DNA of 52,270 nt. Source: Planctomicrobium piriforme (GTDB lineage Bacteria; Planctomycetota; Planctomycetia; Pirellulales; UBA1268). The DNA lies in the NCBI GenBank assembly GCA_945861585.1, contig CAMAVC010000012.1, forward strand, positions 1 through 52,270, given 5' to 3'. Positions 32,051-46,191 of this stretch are shown piece after piece. Both the position numbers and the translations under genes were made by a program. Position 1 is the first letter of the stretch, and each line of letters begins with the position of its first letter. The notes below the pieces were generated by a model that saw only the letters and a list, made by a program, of their open reading frames with translations, made no database searches and was not told where the DNA came from.

Positions 32051-32908
32051 ATGCCCGAATCGTGGTTCGCCCCCCGTCTGAAGGCCATCCTGCGGGTGGC
32101 AGTGGTGGGGTGTCTCATCTGCACCGACCCGACCGCCGCGTTGTCGGCGGCGGACCGCTACCCGGATCTCCGCACCGACCGCGACGCCTTCACGCCGGCG
32201 ACGGCCTGCATTCCGGCAGGTTCGGTGCTCACCGAGGGCTCGTATGTGTTCATCGACAACCAGACCGGACTGCCGACCAACAGCTATCCAGAGCTCCTCT
32301 GGCGGCTCGGCGCTTCCGATCGCTTCGAGTGGCGGATCGGCGTCAACTATTCCGTGGGCACGCAGGGAAACGTCGTCACGAACGTGGAGATCGGTGAACT
32401 GCCGGTGGATGGCAGCACGCTCTATGAGTCGAGCATCCTCTACGGCTTCAAGCTCGCGGTCTCGGAGCAGCAGGGCCTGCTACCCGAGAGCTGCTTTATC
32501 ATGGAGGCGACCACACCGACCTTCGGCGAATTGTTCGGCACGGTGCCCGTCGCCACCTATGTCTTCGGCTGGGATCTCCCCGAGACCCTCGCCTTTCCGT
32601 CCGCGGCACCATGGCGGGTGGATGCCGCCATGCGCTACTCCTACGCCGAAGCCGAGACAAATTGGTTTAGCCGCTGGGGGCCTTCCGTCGTGCTCCGCAT
32701 GCCGGTCACCGACCGCTGGGAGGTGCATGCGGAATACTTCGGCACCTTCACCCAGGGACTGGCCGCAAACACGAATCGGCCCTTCTTCAGCCCCGGCGCC
32801 CACTACATGCTGACGAAGTCGCTCGAAGTGGGCCTGCGCGTCGGCTGGGGCCTCGGCAACGACGCCGCCAACTTCTTCTCAGACGCAGGCTTCGGCTGCC
32901 GTTGGTAG
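32051..32908 (+). CDS. Outer-membrane transporter-like protein
   Basis: A 285-aa protein with a signal peptide (about 1-34). The mature part has the pattern of the 'transporter' barrel family (PF13557, phenol/MetA-pathway type): SVLTEGSYVFIDN, ELLWRLGASDRFEWRIGVNY, RYSYAEAETNWFSRWGPSVVLR and the late RPFFSPGAHYMLTKSLEVGLRVGWGLG, ending in aromatic W. Substrate unknown. It converges with the lipoamide dehydrogenase gene with a gap of six bases. Confidence 0.75.
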   Translation: MPESWFAPRLKAILRVAVVGCLICTDPTAALSAADRYPDLRTDRDAFTPATACIPAGSVLTEGSYVFIDNQTGLPTNSYPELLWRLGASDRFEWRIGVNYSVGTQGNVVTNVEIGELPVDGSTLYESSILYGFKLAVSEQQGLLPESCFIMEATTPTFGELFGTVPVATYVFGWDLPETLAFPSAAPWRVDAAMRYSYAEAETNWFSRWGPSVVLRMPVTDRWEVHAEYFGTFTQGLAANTNRPFFSPGAHYMLTKSLEVGLRVGWGLGNDAANFFSDAGFGCRW

Positions 32909-32914
32909 GGGATG

Positions 32915-34300
32915 CTATGCGTGGATGGCCTGGCCGTGGACCGCCAGCGCCGCTTCTTTGAGGGCCTCGGGCAGCGTCGGGTGGGCGTGGCAGACGCGGG
33001 CGATGTCCTCCGCCGTGGCGCCAAAGTTCAGGGCCGCAGCGGCCTCGCCGATGATGTCGCCCGCCGCCGGGCCGATGATGTGCACGCCCAGCACACGGTC
33101 GGTCGCCGCGTCGGCGAGCACCTTCACCTTGCCGACCGTGTCGTTGATCGTGCGGGCCCGCCCGTTGGCCCGGAACGGGAACACCCCCTTCTTGAACGCC
33201 ACGCCCGCGGCAGTGAGCTGTTCCTCCGTCTTGCCGACGGCGGCGATCTCGGGATGCGTGAACACGACGGCCGGCACGAGATCGTAGTCGACATGAGCCC
33301 AGCCGCTCTGCATCGCCTCGACACAGGCCACGCCGTCCTCCTCGGCCTTGTGGGCGAGCATCGGCCCCGGAATACAGTCGCCGATCGCATACACGCCTGC
33401 TGCGGAGGTGCGAAACTGCCCGTCCACGGGGATGCAGCCTCGAGTGTCGAGTGCGATCCCGACGGTGTCGAACCCCAGGTCGTCGGTCGCCGGCCGTCGG
33501 CCCGTGGCTGCCAGCACCCGATCACACTCGATCGGCTCCTGGCCCTCGCATTCGACGACACACGTCGAGCCGACAGCCCGCGCACGCTTCACCTTCACCC
33601 CCAGGCGGATGTCGAGCCCTTGCTTGCGAAACAGCGGCAGGGCCTCCGCCGCGATATCGCCATCGAGCCCTGTCAGGATGCGATCGGTGTACTCGAGCAC
33701 CGTCACCTTCGACCCCAGCCGCCGCCACACGCTGCCGAGTTCCAGGCCGATGTAGCCGCCGCCGATCACGACGAGATGCCCCGGCACCGCGTCGAAGGCG
33801 AGCGCCTCGGTGCTCGTGCCGATGAGCCGGCCATCGACCTCGATGCCGGGCAGGACGACGCTCTTGCTGCCGACCGCGAGGATGACGCGGGCCGCGTCGA
33901 GCGTCGTGCGCGTGCCGTCGCCCGCGGTCACCTCGACCCGCCCCGGGCCGGCGAGACGGCCCGTGCCACGTACCCGGGCCACCTTGTTCTTGGCGAGCAG
34001 GGCCTCGATGCCCTTGGCGAGCGTCGCGACGACGTCGTCTTTCCGCTTCATCATGGCGGCAAGATCGAATGAGACGCCGCCGACATGGATGCCGTGCTGG
34101 GCGAACTCGTGGCCCGCCTCTTCATACTTGTGGCTCGATTCGAGCAGGGCCTTCGAGGGGATGCAGCCCACACGCAGGCAGGTGCCGCCGAGCTTCTCCT
34201 CCTTCTCGACGACGGCCGCCTTCATGCCAAGCTGCGCCGCCCGGATCGCAGCCACGTAGCCACCCGGGCCGCCACCGATCACCACGAGATCGAATTGCAT
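32915..34300 (-). CDS. lpdA: Dihydrolipoyl dehydrogenase (E3), copy next to sucB
   Basis: A 461-aa flavoprotein disulfide reductase that reoxidises the lipoyl arm of E2 with NAD. FAD motif VVIGGGPGGYVAAIRAA, redox disulfide GGTCLRVGCIPSKALL, NAD motif VVIGGGYIGLELGSVWRRLG, second FAD motif VYAIGDC and C-terminal HPTLPEALKEAAL with the catalytic His. Starts seven bases after sucB, so it is the last gene of the OGDH unit. It differs from the E3 at 42879. Confidence 0.96.
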   Translation of the reverse strand: MQFDLVVIGGGPGGYVAAIRAAQLGMKAAVVEKEEKLGGTCLRVGCIPSKALLESSHKYEEAGHEFAQHGIHVGGVSFDLAAMMKRKDDVVATLAKGIEALLAKNKVARVRGTGRLAGPGRVEVTAGDGTRTTLDAARVILAVGSKSVVLPGIEVDGRLIGTSTEALAFDAVPGHLVVIGGGYIGLELGSVWRRLGSKVTVLEYTDRILTGLDGDIAAEALPLFRKQGLDIRLGVKVKRARAVGSTCVVECEGQEPIECDRVLAATGRRPATDDLGFDTVGIALDTRGCIPVDGQFRTSAAGVYAIGDCIPGPMLAHKAEEDGVACVEAMQSGWAHVDYDLVPAVVFTHPEIAAVGKTEEQLTAAGVAFKKGVFPFRANGRARTINDTVGKVKVLADAATDRVLGVHIIGPAAGDIIGEAAAALNFGATAEDIARVCHAHPTLPEALKEAALAVHGQAIHA

Positions 34301-34307
34301 GAGCGGC

Positions 34308-35564
34308 TCATACCTCCAAGAGCAGACGGCTGGGATCCTCGATCGAGTCCTTGACCCGCTTGAGGAACGTGACCGCCTCGCGGCCGTCGACGAGCCGGTG
34401 GTCGTAGGTCAGGGCGAGATACATCATTGGGCGGATCACCACCTGCCCGTTCACGGCCATCGGCCGATCTTGGATCGCGTGCAGACCGAGGATGCCGCTC
34501 TGGGGCGGATTGATGATCGGCGTGCTCATCATCGAGCCGTAGACGCCGCCGTTGGAGATGGTGAACGTACCGCCCTGCAATTCTTCGAGCTTGAGCTTGT
34601 TGTCGGCCGCCCGCCGGGCGAAGTCGCCGATGGCCTGCTCGACCTGGGCGAAAGACAGCGTCTCGGCATTCCGGAGCACCGGCACCACGAGCCCCTTGCC
34701 GCCACCGACGGCGATTCCAATGTCGCAGTAGTCGCGAAACACGATGTGCGGATCGCGAAACTCGGCGTTCACCTGCGGCACGGCCCGCAGGGCCTCGACC
34801 GCCGCCCGCACGAAAAACGACATGAACCCGAGCTTCACGCCGTAGCGCTCCTGGAAGGAGTCTTTGAACTTCGCCCTGAGGGCCATCACGGCCGACATGT
34901 CGACCTCGTTGAACGTCGTCAGGAGCGCCGCCTGGTGCTGGGCCTCGACGAGCCGCTCGGCGATCTTGCGCCGGATGGGGCTGATGAGCACGTAGCGTTC
35001 CTCGCGGGCGCCTGCCGCCGAGGGAGCGATCGCAGGCGCCGCAGCGGGCTTCACGGCGGGCGGGGCTGCCTTCGCAGGCGCCGCGGGCCGCGCCACCGCC
35101 GCCACGGCGTCGGCCTTCGTGATCCGACCACCCGGGCCGGTGCCGGTCGCCGCGCTGGCCGCCGCACCCGCTTCACCGAGCACGCGGGCGGCCGCCGGCA
35201 TCACGCGCGGGGGCACCGCGGGAGACGCAGCCGACATCTGCACCGACCCGATGTCGGTCCGGCCATCTTTGCGGGTCACGTCTACGACCGGCTGGACCGG
35301 TGCAGGCGTCGGCTGAATCGCCGCGCCCGCGGGCTCCATGTAGCCGATCACTTCCCCCACGACTGCCTTTTCTCCCGAGGCCTTGAGAATCCGGGTGATC
35401 GTGCCGTGCGTCGGCGCGGGAAGCTCGACGGTGGCCTTGTCGCTCTCGATCTCCACGATCGGGTCGTCCGTCGCCACGGTTTCGCCCTCTCGCTTCTTCC
35501 ATCCGCCGATCATCACCTCGGTGATCGACTCGCCGACTTCCGGAACCTTGAGCTCGAGCGCCAT
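34308..35564 (-). CDS. sucB: 2-oxoglutarate dehydrogenase E2 (dihydrolipoamide succinyltransferase)
   Basis: A 418-aa E2 subunit: one lipoyl domain (1-77) with the lipoylated Lys in [13 protein letters not shown] and the E2o-type opening [13 protein letters not shown]; Ala/Pro linker; peripheral subunit-binding domain about 118-155 ([11 protein letters not shown]...[14 protein letters not shown]); linker; catalytic core with [16 protein letters not shown] and [16 protein letters not shown] (active-site H and D). It transfers succinyl to CoA in the TCA cycle. Located between sucA (18 bases) and E3 (seven bases). Confidence 0.96.
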   Translation of the reverse strand: MALELKVPEVGESITEVMIGGWKKREGETVATDDPIVEIESDKATVELPAPTHGTITRILKASGEKAVVGEVIGYMEPAGAAIQPTPAPVQPVVDVTRKDGRTDIGSVQMSAASPAVPPRVMPAAARVLGEAGAAASAATGTGPGGRITKADAVAAVARPAAPAKAAPPAVKPAAAPAIAPSAAGAREERYVLISPIRRKIAERLVEAQHQAALLTTFNEVDMSAVMALRAKFKDSFQERYGVKLGFMSFFVRAAVEALRAVPQVNAEFRDPHIVFRDYCDIGIAVGGGKGLVVPVLRNAETLSFAQVEQAIGDFARRAADNKLKLEELQGGTFTISNGGVYGSMMSTPIINPPQSGILGLHAIQDRPMAVNGQVVIRPMMYLALTYDHRLVDGREAVTFLKRVKDSIEDPSRLLLEV

Positions 35565-35582
35565 CGTGCAGTGCCTTCTGGG

Positions 35583-38543
<2,961 letters not shown>

Positions 38544-38565
38544 GATCTCGCTCGGTTCACCTCGA

Positions 38566-39903
38566 TCACATTGCCAACAGCAGGCGGCCGGGGCTCTCGA
38601 GATAGCCGATCACCTCGTTGAGAAACCGGGCTGCCATCGCCCCGTCGATGATCCGGTGATCGTACGAAAGCGACAGCGGCATCATCAGCCGCGACTCGAT
38701 CTTGTCGTCGTGCACGACGGGCATCTTCCTCGACCGGCCGAGGAGCAGGATCGCGACTTCGGGCCAGTTGATGATCGGCGTCGAGTAGGCGCCGCCCACG
38801 GCTCCGAGATTCGAGATCGTGAACGTGCCTCCCTTGAGGTCCTCGAGGCCGTACTGCGCGCTCTTGGCCTTCTCGGCCGTGTCGGCGATCGCCTGGGCGA
38901 TCTGTGGAATCGAGAGCTGGTCGCAGTTGCGCAGCACCGGCACCACGAGGCCGCGAGGCGTGTCGACGGCAAGGCCGACGTTGACATAGTCCTTGTAGAC
39001 GATCTCTCCCTTCTCGGTGTCGATCGTGGCATTCACGCTCGGGTGCTGCCGCAGCGACAGGCTCACCGCCTTGATCACGAAGGAAAGTGCCGTGAGCTTG
39101 AGATTGCTCTTGGCATACTCGGCGGCGCTGGCCTTGCGCAGGTGCTCGAGCTCGGTCACATCGGCGTCGTCGAAGTTCGTGAGATGGGGAATCGTCTGCA
39201 CGCTGCGAACCATGTTGGCCGCGATCGTCTTGCGCATCCGCGACATCTGTTCGCGGCGGATCGGCCCCCAGTCGTCGCGCTCGGTCGCGCCCGTGTCGGC
39301 CCGGGGCCGCAGCGAGGGGCCCGCCGCGCTCGCCTGCCGAACGGCGGCCACGACGTCTTCCCGCATGATCCGGCCGCCCGGCCCGCTGCCACGAACGCGG
39401 CCGAGATCCACGCCCAACTCCCGGGCCAGGCGCCGCACCGCGGGGCCGGCAGGTTCGACGGCGGTCGCCGTGCCACCCCGCGGCTCGGGCTCGGGGGCTG
39501 ACGCTGCGATGGGCGCTGGCGCTGCCGCCGGCGCGGGCTTCGCGACGACGGGCGCAGGAGCCGGCGATGCGGCCGGAGCCGCGGCAGCCGGCTTCGCGGG
39601 CGCCGCCGCCGGCGCGGCCACAGGGGCCGGCGCGGCAGGCACCGGCGCCGCAGCAATCCCTCCCGTGGCAGGCTCGAGCGTCACGAGCGTCTGCCCGACC
39701 TTGACCGTGTCGCCCTTCTTCACCAGCACGCTCACCACCCGTCCGCCCGGCGGACACGGCACCTCGATCACGGCCTTGTCGGTCTCCACTTCGAGCAGGG
39801 GCTGACCGGGCTTCACGACATCGCCTGCGGAGACGAACACCGTCACGACGTCGCCAGACGCGATGTTTTCACCGAGATCGGGCAGTTTGAATTCTGTGGC
39901 CAT
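38566..39903 (-). CDS. aceF: Pyruvate dehydrogenase E2 (dihydrolipoamide acetyltransferase)
   Basis: A 445-aa E2 with one lipoyl domain (1-78; Lys in [11 protein letters not shown]), a long Ala/Pro linker (about 80-150), a subunit-binding domain (about 152-190; [30 protein letters not shown]) and the catalytic core ending [16 protein letters not shown]. coli AceF has three lipoyl domains; this has one. The start is ATG 39903, directly before [14 protein letters not shown]; longer frames are shadows. Fifty-three bases after aceE. Confidence 0.95.
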   Translation of the reverse strand: MATEFKLPDLGENIASGDVVTVFVSAGDVVKPGQPLLEVETDKAVIEVPCPPGGRVVSVLVKKGDTVKVGQTLVTLEPATGGIAAAPVPAAPAPVAAPAAAPAKPAAAAPAASPAPAPVVAKPAPAAAPAPIAASAPEPEPRGGTATAVEPAGPAVRRLARELGVDLGRVRGSGPGGRIMREDVVAAVRQASAAGPSLRPRADTGATERDDWGPIRREQMSRMRKTIAANMVRSVQTIPHLTNFDDADVTELEHLRKASAAEYAKSNLKLTALSFVIKAVSLSLRQHPSVNATIDTEKGEIVYKDYVNVGLAVDTPRGLVVPVLRNCDQLSIPQIAQAIADTAEKAKSAQYGLEDLKGGTFTISNLGAVGGAYSTPIINWPEVAILLLGRSRKMPVVHDDKIESRLMMPLSLSYDHRIIDGAMAARFLNEVIGYLESPGRLLLAM

Positions 39904-39956
39904 GGCGTGCAGCAGTTGATTCCAGGGTGAAAAATAAGGGCGGAAAGGAACCGGGC

Positions 39957-42776
39957 TCAGGCGAGGGCGGCGTCGACCTTGTCGGGGTTCACGCCGAGCC
40001 GCGTGATCGCCTCGGCAACCGCCTCCTTGCCGATGGCACCCTCCGCGGCGAGCCGCGACAGCGTGCCGATCACGATGCATTCGGCATCCACCTCGAAGTG
40101 ACGCCGTAGCGGGCCGCGGGTCTCGCTGCGGCCGAAGCCGTCGGTGCCCATCACGAACAGGCCGCCGGGAATCCACGGATCGAGTTGCTCGGGCACTGCC
40201 CGCACGTGGTCGCTGGCGGCCACGAACACGCCGTCTGCAGCGGCAATCGTCTGCTCGAGGTAGCTCTGCCGCGGCTCCGCCGTGGGGTGCAGCATGTTCC
40301 ATCGCCGGCACTCCTGCGCCTCGCGCCGCAGTTCTTTCCAGCTGGTCACGCTCCACACCGTGCTCGACACGCCGAACTGCTCGGCGAGCAACTCGGCCGC
40401 GCGGAGCACCTCGCGCAGGATCGTGCCGGAGCCGAGGAGCTGCACGGGCGGCAGCTTCGTCGCAGCCTTGCCCTGCGCCGCCTGGGCAGGCACATCCCGA
40501 AGCTTGTACGCCCCCTTGAGGATCCCCTCTTCGCAGCCCGCCGGCATCGGGGGCATTTCATAGTTTTCGTTGTAGACCGTGATGTAGTAGATCCAGTCCT
40601 CGCCCTTGCCATACATCCGCTCCATGCCGTCGAGCATGATCACGGTGGTCTCGTAGACGAACGCCGGGTCGTAGGCCTTCACCGTCGGATACGCCATCGC
40701 GAACAGGTGGCTGTGCCCGTCTTGGTGCTGCAGCCCCTCGCCGTTGAGCGTGGTGCGGCCGGCCGTGCCGCCGAGCATGAAGCCCCGGGCACGGCAGTCG
40801 CAGGCGGCCCAGATCAGATCGCCGATCCGCTGAAACCCGAACATCGAGTAATAGATGAAGATCGGGATCATCGGCACGCCGTGGCTGGCGTAGGCCGTGC
40901 CTGCGGCCACGAAGCTCGACATGCTGCCCGCTTCGGTGATGCCCTCTTCGAGAATCTGGCCGTCCTTCGCCTCGCGGTAATAGAGGAGCTGGTCGGAGTC
41001 GACTGGCTCGTACAACTGCCCGGTGTGGGCGTAGATGCCGCACTGCTTGAAGAGCGGATCCATGCCGAAGGTGCGCGACTCGTCGGGCACGATCGGCACG
41101 ATGTACTTCCCGACGTGCTTGTCTTTGAGCAGTGACGCCATGAGCGTCACCGCACCGGTCGTCGTCGATACCTCGCGGCCCGCGCTCTTCTCGATGAACG
41201 GGCGATAGTCGTCGAGCGACGGGGTCTTCAAGAGCGGGCCCTGCTTCGGACGGCTCGGCACGTAGCCGCCGAGAGCCTGCCTGCGCTCGCGGAGATACCG
41301 CATCTCCTCGGAATCTTCCGGCGGCCGATAGAACGGCGCCTTGGCCACCTCGTCGTCCGAGATCGGGATCCCGAACCGCGAGCGGAACGCCCGCAGCTCG
41401 TCTTCGTTGAGCTTCTTCTGCTGATGGGTGACATTGCGGCCTTCGCCCACCTCGCCGAGGCCGTAGCCCTTGATCGTCTTGGCGATGATCACCGTCGGCT
41501 TGCCGTGGCACTTCATCGCCGCGTCGTACGCCGCGAACACCTTCTCGGGATCGTGCCCGCCCCGCTTGAGCTTCTTGAGCTTCTCGTCGGACAGGTGGGC
41601 GATCATCTCCGTCAGCTCGGGATCGCCGCCGAAGAAGTGCTCCCGGATGTAGCCGCCCGGCATGACGACGTACTTCTGATACTGGCCGTCCACGACCTCG
41701 TTCATGCGCTTGACGAGCAGGCCCTTGTCGTCTTTCGCCAGCAGGGGATCCCAATCCTCGCCCCAGATCACCTTCACGACATTCCAGCCGGCGCCGCGAA
41801 ACACGCCCTCGAGCTCCTGGATGATCTTGCCGTTGCCACGCACCGGCCCGTCGAGCCGCTGGAGATTGCAGTTGATGACGAACACGAGGTTGTCGAGCTT
41901 TTCACGGGCGGCGAGCGAAATCGCACCGAGCGTCTCAGGCTCGTCGGTCTCACCATCGCCGATGAAGCACCACACATGCTGCTTGCTGGTGTCCTTGATG
42001 CCGCGGTCTTGCAGATACTTGTTGAACCGCGCCTGGTAGATCGACATGATCGGGCCGAGGCCCATCGACACCGTGGGAAACTCCCAAAACTCGGGCATCA
42101 GCCAGGGATGCGGGTAGCTCGAGAGGCCGCCCCCGGGCGCGAGCTCGCGCCGAAAGTTCTCCAGATGCTTCTCGGTCAGCCGGCCTTCGAGAAACGCCCG
42201 CGAGTAGATCCCCGGCGAGGCATGGCCCTGGAAGTAGACCTGGTCGCCGGAGTAGTCGTCGCCACGGCCGCGGATGAAATGATTCATGGCCACTTCGACG
42301 AGCGTGGCCGACGAGGCGAACGTGGAAATGTGGCCGCCGATGCTCTTGTCTTCACGGTTTGCCCGCACCACCATCGCCATGGCATTCCAGCGGATGATGC
42401 TCTTGATCCGGCGCTCGATCTCCCGGTTGCCCGGATACGGCGGTTGGCGATCAGCGGGAATGGTGTTGATGTAAGGTGTGGTGGCCGAGAACGGAATCGC
42501 CACCCCCAACCGATAGGCCTCCTGCTCGATGGCGTGCAGGAGATAGGCGGCACGATCGCCGCCGCGGCTGTTGATCACATACCGCAGCGAGTCGAGCCAC
42601 TCGCGGGTCTCCGTCGGATCGGCATCGACCGCCGACACGCCGTCGGCCCGCTCCGGCTGCCCCGAGGCCGTGTCGCCCATCTGCCCGATCGACATCGGTG
42701 CATGGGCACTCTGGGGGAGTCCCGAAACCTCGTCGACGACGTCGCTTCCGGACTGCTCGGTATCGGGGCTGGCCAT
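39957..42776 (-). CDS. aceE: Pyruvate dehydrogenase E1, homodimeric
   Basis: A 939-aa single-chain pyruvate dehydrogenase E1 of the AceE type. TPP motif: CFIGDGETDEPETLGAISLA with INCNLQ at the end (273-305). KQHVW, HPWLMPEFWEFPTVSMGLGP and GPVRGNGKIIQELE are typical. The first 50-60 residues are an extension with no similarity to E. coli AceE. The start is ATG 42776, with GGAG six bases upstream. Catalyses the first step of acetyl-CoA formation and precedes aceF in the cluster. Confidence 0.96.
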   Translation of the reverse strand: MASPDTEQSGSDVVDEVSGLPQSAHAPMSIGQMGDTASGQPERADGVSAVDADPTETREWLDSLRYVINSRGGDRAAYLLHAIEQEAYRLGVAIPFSATTPYINTIPADRQPPYPGNREIERRIKSIIRWNAMAMVVRANREDKSIGGHISTFASSATLVEVAMNHFIRGRGDDYSGDQVYFQGHASPGIYSRAFLEGRLTEKHLENFRRELAPGGGLSSYPHPWLMPEFWEFPTVSMGLGPIMSIYQARFNKYLQDRGIKDTSKQHVWCFIGDGETDEPETLGAISLAAREKLDNLVFVINCNLQRLDGPVRGNGKIIQELEGVFRGAGWNVVKVIWGEDWDPLLAKDDKGLLVKRMNEVVDGQYQKYVVMPGGYIREHFFGGDPELTEMIAHLSDEKLKKLKRGGHDPEKVFAAYDAAMKCHGKPTVIIAKTIKGYGLGEVGEGRNVTHQQKKLNEDELRAFRSRFGIPISDDEVAKAPFYRPPEDSEEMRYLRERRQALGGYVPSRPKQGPLLKTPSLDDYRPFIEKSAGREVSTTTGAVTLMASLLKDKHVGKYIVPIVPDESRTFGMDPLFKQCGIYAHTGQLYEPVDSDQLLYYREAKDGQILEEGITEAGSMSSFVAAGTAYASHGVPMIPIFIYYSMFGFQRIGDLIWAACDCRARGFMLGGTAGRTTLNGEGLQHQDGHSHLFAMAYPTVKAYDPAFVYETTVIMLDGMERMYGKGEDWIYYITVYNENYEMPPMPAGCEEGILKGAYKLRDVPAQAAQGKAATKLPPVQLLGSGTILREVLRAAELLAEQFGVSSTVWSVTSWKELRREAQECRRWNMLHPTAEPRQSYLEQTIAAADGVFVAASDHVRAVPEQLDPWIPGGLFVMGTDGFGRSETRGPLRRHFEVDAECIVIGTLSRLAAEGAIGKEAVAEAITRLGVNPDKVDAALA

Positions 42777-42878
42777 GGTGTACTCCGGGAAAATGCGAAG
42801 ACTTTTCTCATTATTCCGGGGATTCCGGGGGGCGTCTAGGCCGATTGACAAGCCCGCAGCCGGGGGCGAAAGCCCGCC

Positions 42879-44306
<1,428 letters not shown>

Positions 44307-44467
44307 GTTGCGTTCGCCTGTTGATGGATGACGGAAGGACACAGAAGCCGGGCTGCCGCTCCACGCGGGCTCGCCCGAACACGACGCGATGTTGTAGTTT
44401 CGCGGGCGACTTCGGACAAGAAACGGGCCCCCGTTCCCGGCTGCTTCGTGTGTTTCACCGGTGCCCC

Positions 44468-45964
44468 ATGGAATGGTCACCTCCGTCGCCGAACCCAGGG
44501 CCGTTCACGCTCGATATCCGGAGTCTGGCCTGCTTTCGGATGGCGCTCGGCGCCGTCGTGGCCGCCGATGCGCTGCTGCGGACGCGCGACATCTCGCTCA
44601 TGCTCGCCCCCGACGGCATGTTTCCCCTCCCGGCCCTCCAGGCCTTCTTCGGGGATCGTTGGACGTGGTCGCTCGCCTTTCTCGTCGATGCCACATGGTG
44701 GGGGACGGCCATCCTCGCCCTCGAAGGCCTCGCCGGCGCGGCGCTCGCCGCCGGAATCGGCACCCGAGCGGCCACGGTCGCAGCCTGGGTGGCCGTGGTG
44801 AGCATCGTGCGGCGGACCGCGCCCGCCACGAACGCCGGCGACGAGTGGCTCTGTTGTCTGCTCTTCTGGAGCATGTTTCTCCCGCTGGGGGCGGCCTGGT
44901 CGGTGGATGCCTGGCGCCGTGGCCAGCGCCGGGCCGCGGCCGCTGCGGGCCCGACGGTGAGGTCACTCGCTTCGGCGGCGCTCGTCGTGCAGATCGCCGC
45001 CGTCTACTGCGGCGCCGGCCTCTCCAAGTGGAACTCGGCCTGGCTCTCGGGCGATGCGGTGGCGACAACGCTTTCGGTCTTCGATCACGGCACTCCGTGG
45101 GGAGACGCCCTCGCACGCCACGACCTCGTCTGCCGTGTGCTGACGTGGTCCGTGCTCGCGCTCGAAGTGCTCGGCCCGGTGCTGCTCGTGGCGACGGGCC
45201 GGCCCGGCATCCGGCTCGCGCTCATCGCCGTCTTCGGCATGTTCCACGCGGCAAGCGCTGCGCTCATGTCGCTCGGGCTGTTCGCCTTCGTCGGCCTGGC
45301 CGCCTGGCTGGCGGTCATCCCCGCGGCCTGCTGGGAGTGGGCGGCGCGTCGTTCCCGGGGCGGCAGCGGCCCGTGGCCCCCGGCGACTGCGGCCGTGCGG
45401 CAGCCACGCACGCGGAGATGGGAGCGGGCGATCGTCGCGGCTGCCCTTGGCATCGCGGGCCTCGATTTTCTCCACGACACCACCCCCTGGCAGGCGCAGC
45501 CCTTGCCGGCGTGGCTCCGAGCCGCGGTGCAGGCCACCGGCCTTGGTCAGCGCTGGGCGATGTTTGGTGACGTTCCGCGCCAACGCCAATGGGTCTACGG
45601 CCGCGGAACCCTCGCCGACGGCCGCGAAGTCGACGTGCTGCGGAACGGCCGACCGCTCGAAGACACGCTGCCCGCGGGTGGTTTCACGTCACTGCGGCAC
45701 CACCGCTGGCACCAGCTCTTTTGGGACTTCCCGAATCCGGAACGACGCGTGTTCGCGCCCAGCGTGGCCGCGGCCATCGCCCACGACTGGAACCGGCGTC
45801 ACGCGTCGGATGCCCAGCTCACCGCACTCGAGATCCGGGCCGTGCGGCTCGGCGCGTTTCCCGCCCCGGACACCCGGCACGAGGCCTTGCTCTCCGCCTG
45901 GCCTTCGCGCGACGGATCGGGCGCAGGCAGCCTCGACCGCTGGCTGCGCGAGCACGAGGATTGA
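44468..45964 (+). CDS. HTTM-domain membrane protein
   Basis: A 498-aa polytopic protein with about six membrane segments in the first 290 residues, followed by a soluble C-terminal domain. FTLDIRSLACFRMALGAVVAADALLR, DEWLCCLLFWSMFLPLG, YCGAGLSKWNSAWLSGDAV and WAMFGDVPRQRQWVYGRG match the HTTM (vitamin-K-dependent gamma-carboxylase-like) domain found in bacteria. Bacterial members have no demonstrated activity. Start ATG 44468 is chosen because the first helix follows. Divergent from the dihydrolipoyl dehydrogenase gene. Confidence 0.82.
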   Translation: MEWSPPSPNPGPFTLDIRSLACFRMALGAVVAADALLRTRDISLMLAPDGMFPLPALQAFFGDRWTWSLAFLVDATWWGTAILALEGLAGAALAAGIGTRAATVAAWVAVVSIVRRTAPATNAGDEWLCCLLFWSMFLPLGAAWSVDAWRRGQRRAAAAAGPTVRSLASAALVVQIAAVYCGAGLSKWNSAWLSGDAVATTLSVFDHGTPWGDALARHDLVCRVLTWSVLALEVLGPVLLVATGRPGIRLALIAVFGMFHAASAALMSLGLFAFVGLAAWLAVIPAACWEWAARRSRGGSGPWPPATAAVRQPRTRRWERAIVAAALGIAGLDFLHDTTPWQAQPLPAWLRAAVQATGLGQRWAMFGDVPRQRQWVYGRGTLADGREVDVLRNGRPLEDTLPAGGFTSLRHHRWHQLFWDFPNPERRVFAPSVAAAIAHDWNRRHASDAQLTALEIRAVRLGAFPAPDTRHEALLSAWPSRDGSGAGSLDRWLREHED

Positions 45965-46052
45965 CGACCTCCGACACTCTCTCTCCCCCCGGCGTGGATT
46001 GTGGCGCCCGACGGCCGGTGTCAGACTGGATGGCGAGCGACGCAGTTCGATC

Positions 46053-46134
46053 GCGAGAGTGGCGAAATTGGCAGACGCGCTGGATTTAGGTTCCAGTGCC
46101 GCAAGGCGTGCGGGTTCGACTCCCGCCTCTCGCA
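46053..46134 (+). tRNA. tRNA-Leu (anticodon TAG)
   Basis: An 82-base class II tRNA. Acceptor GCGAGAG/CTCTCGC with discriminator A; anticodon stem CTGGA/TCCAG around TTTAGGT (anticodon TAG); a short variable arm TGCCGCAAGGCGT; T arm GCGGGTTCGACTCCCGC. CCA not encoded. Copy B of the dispersed repeat begins five bases after it. Confidence 0.95.
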
Positions 46135-46139
46135 TGGCC

Positions 46140-46175
46140 TTCACGCGACGGCTCGGCATCGTGCCGACCGTCGCG
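46140..46175 (+). repeat. Dispersed palindromic repeat, copy B (after tRNA-Leu)
   Basis: TTCACGCGACGGCTCGGCAT then CGTGCCGACCGTCGCGTGG. One frame reads LGIVPTVAW. Shorter than copies A and C: the GCCGACCTCCGTCGGC part is missing. Confidence 0.6.
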
Positions 46176-46191
46176 TGGCGGGCGTCTCCCG

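Noticed and set aside
39904-40356. Longer aceF starting at 40356
   Set aside because: This part overlaps aceE in another frame; the lipoyl domain starts right at ATG 39903.
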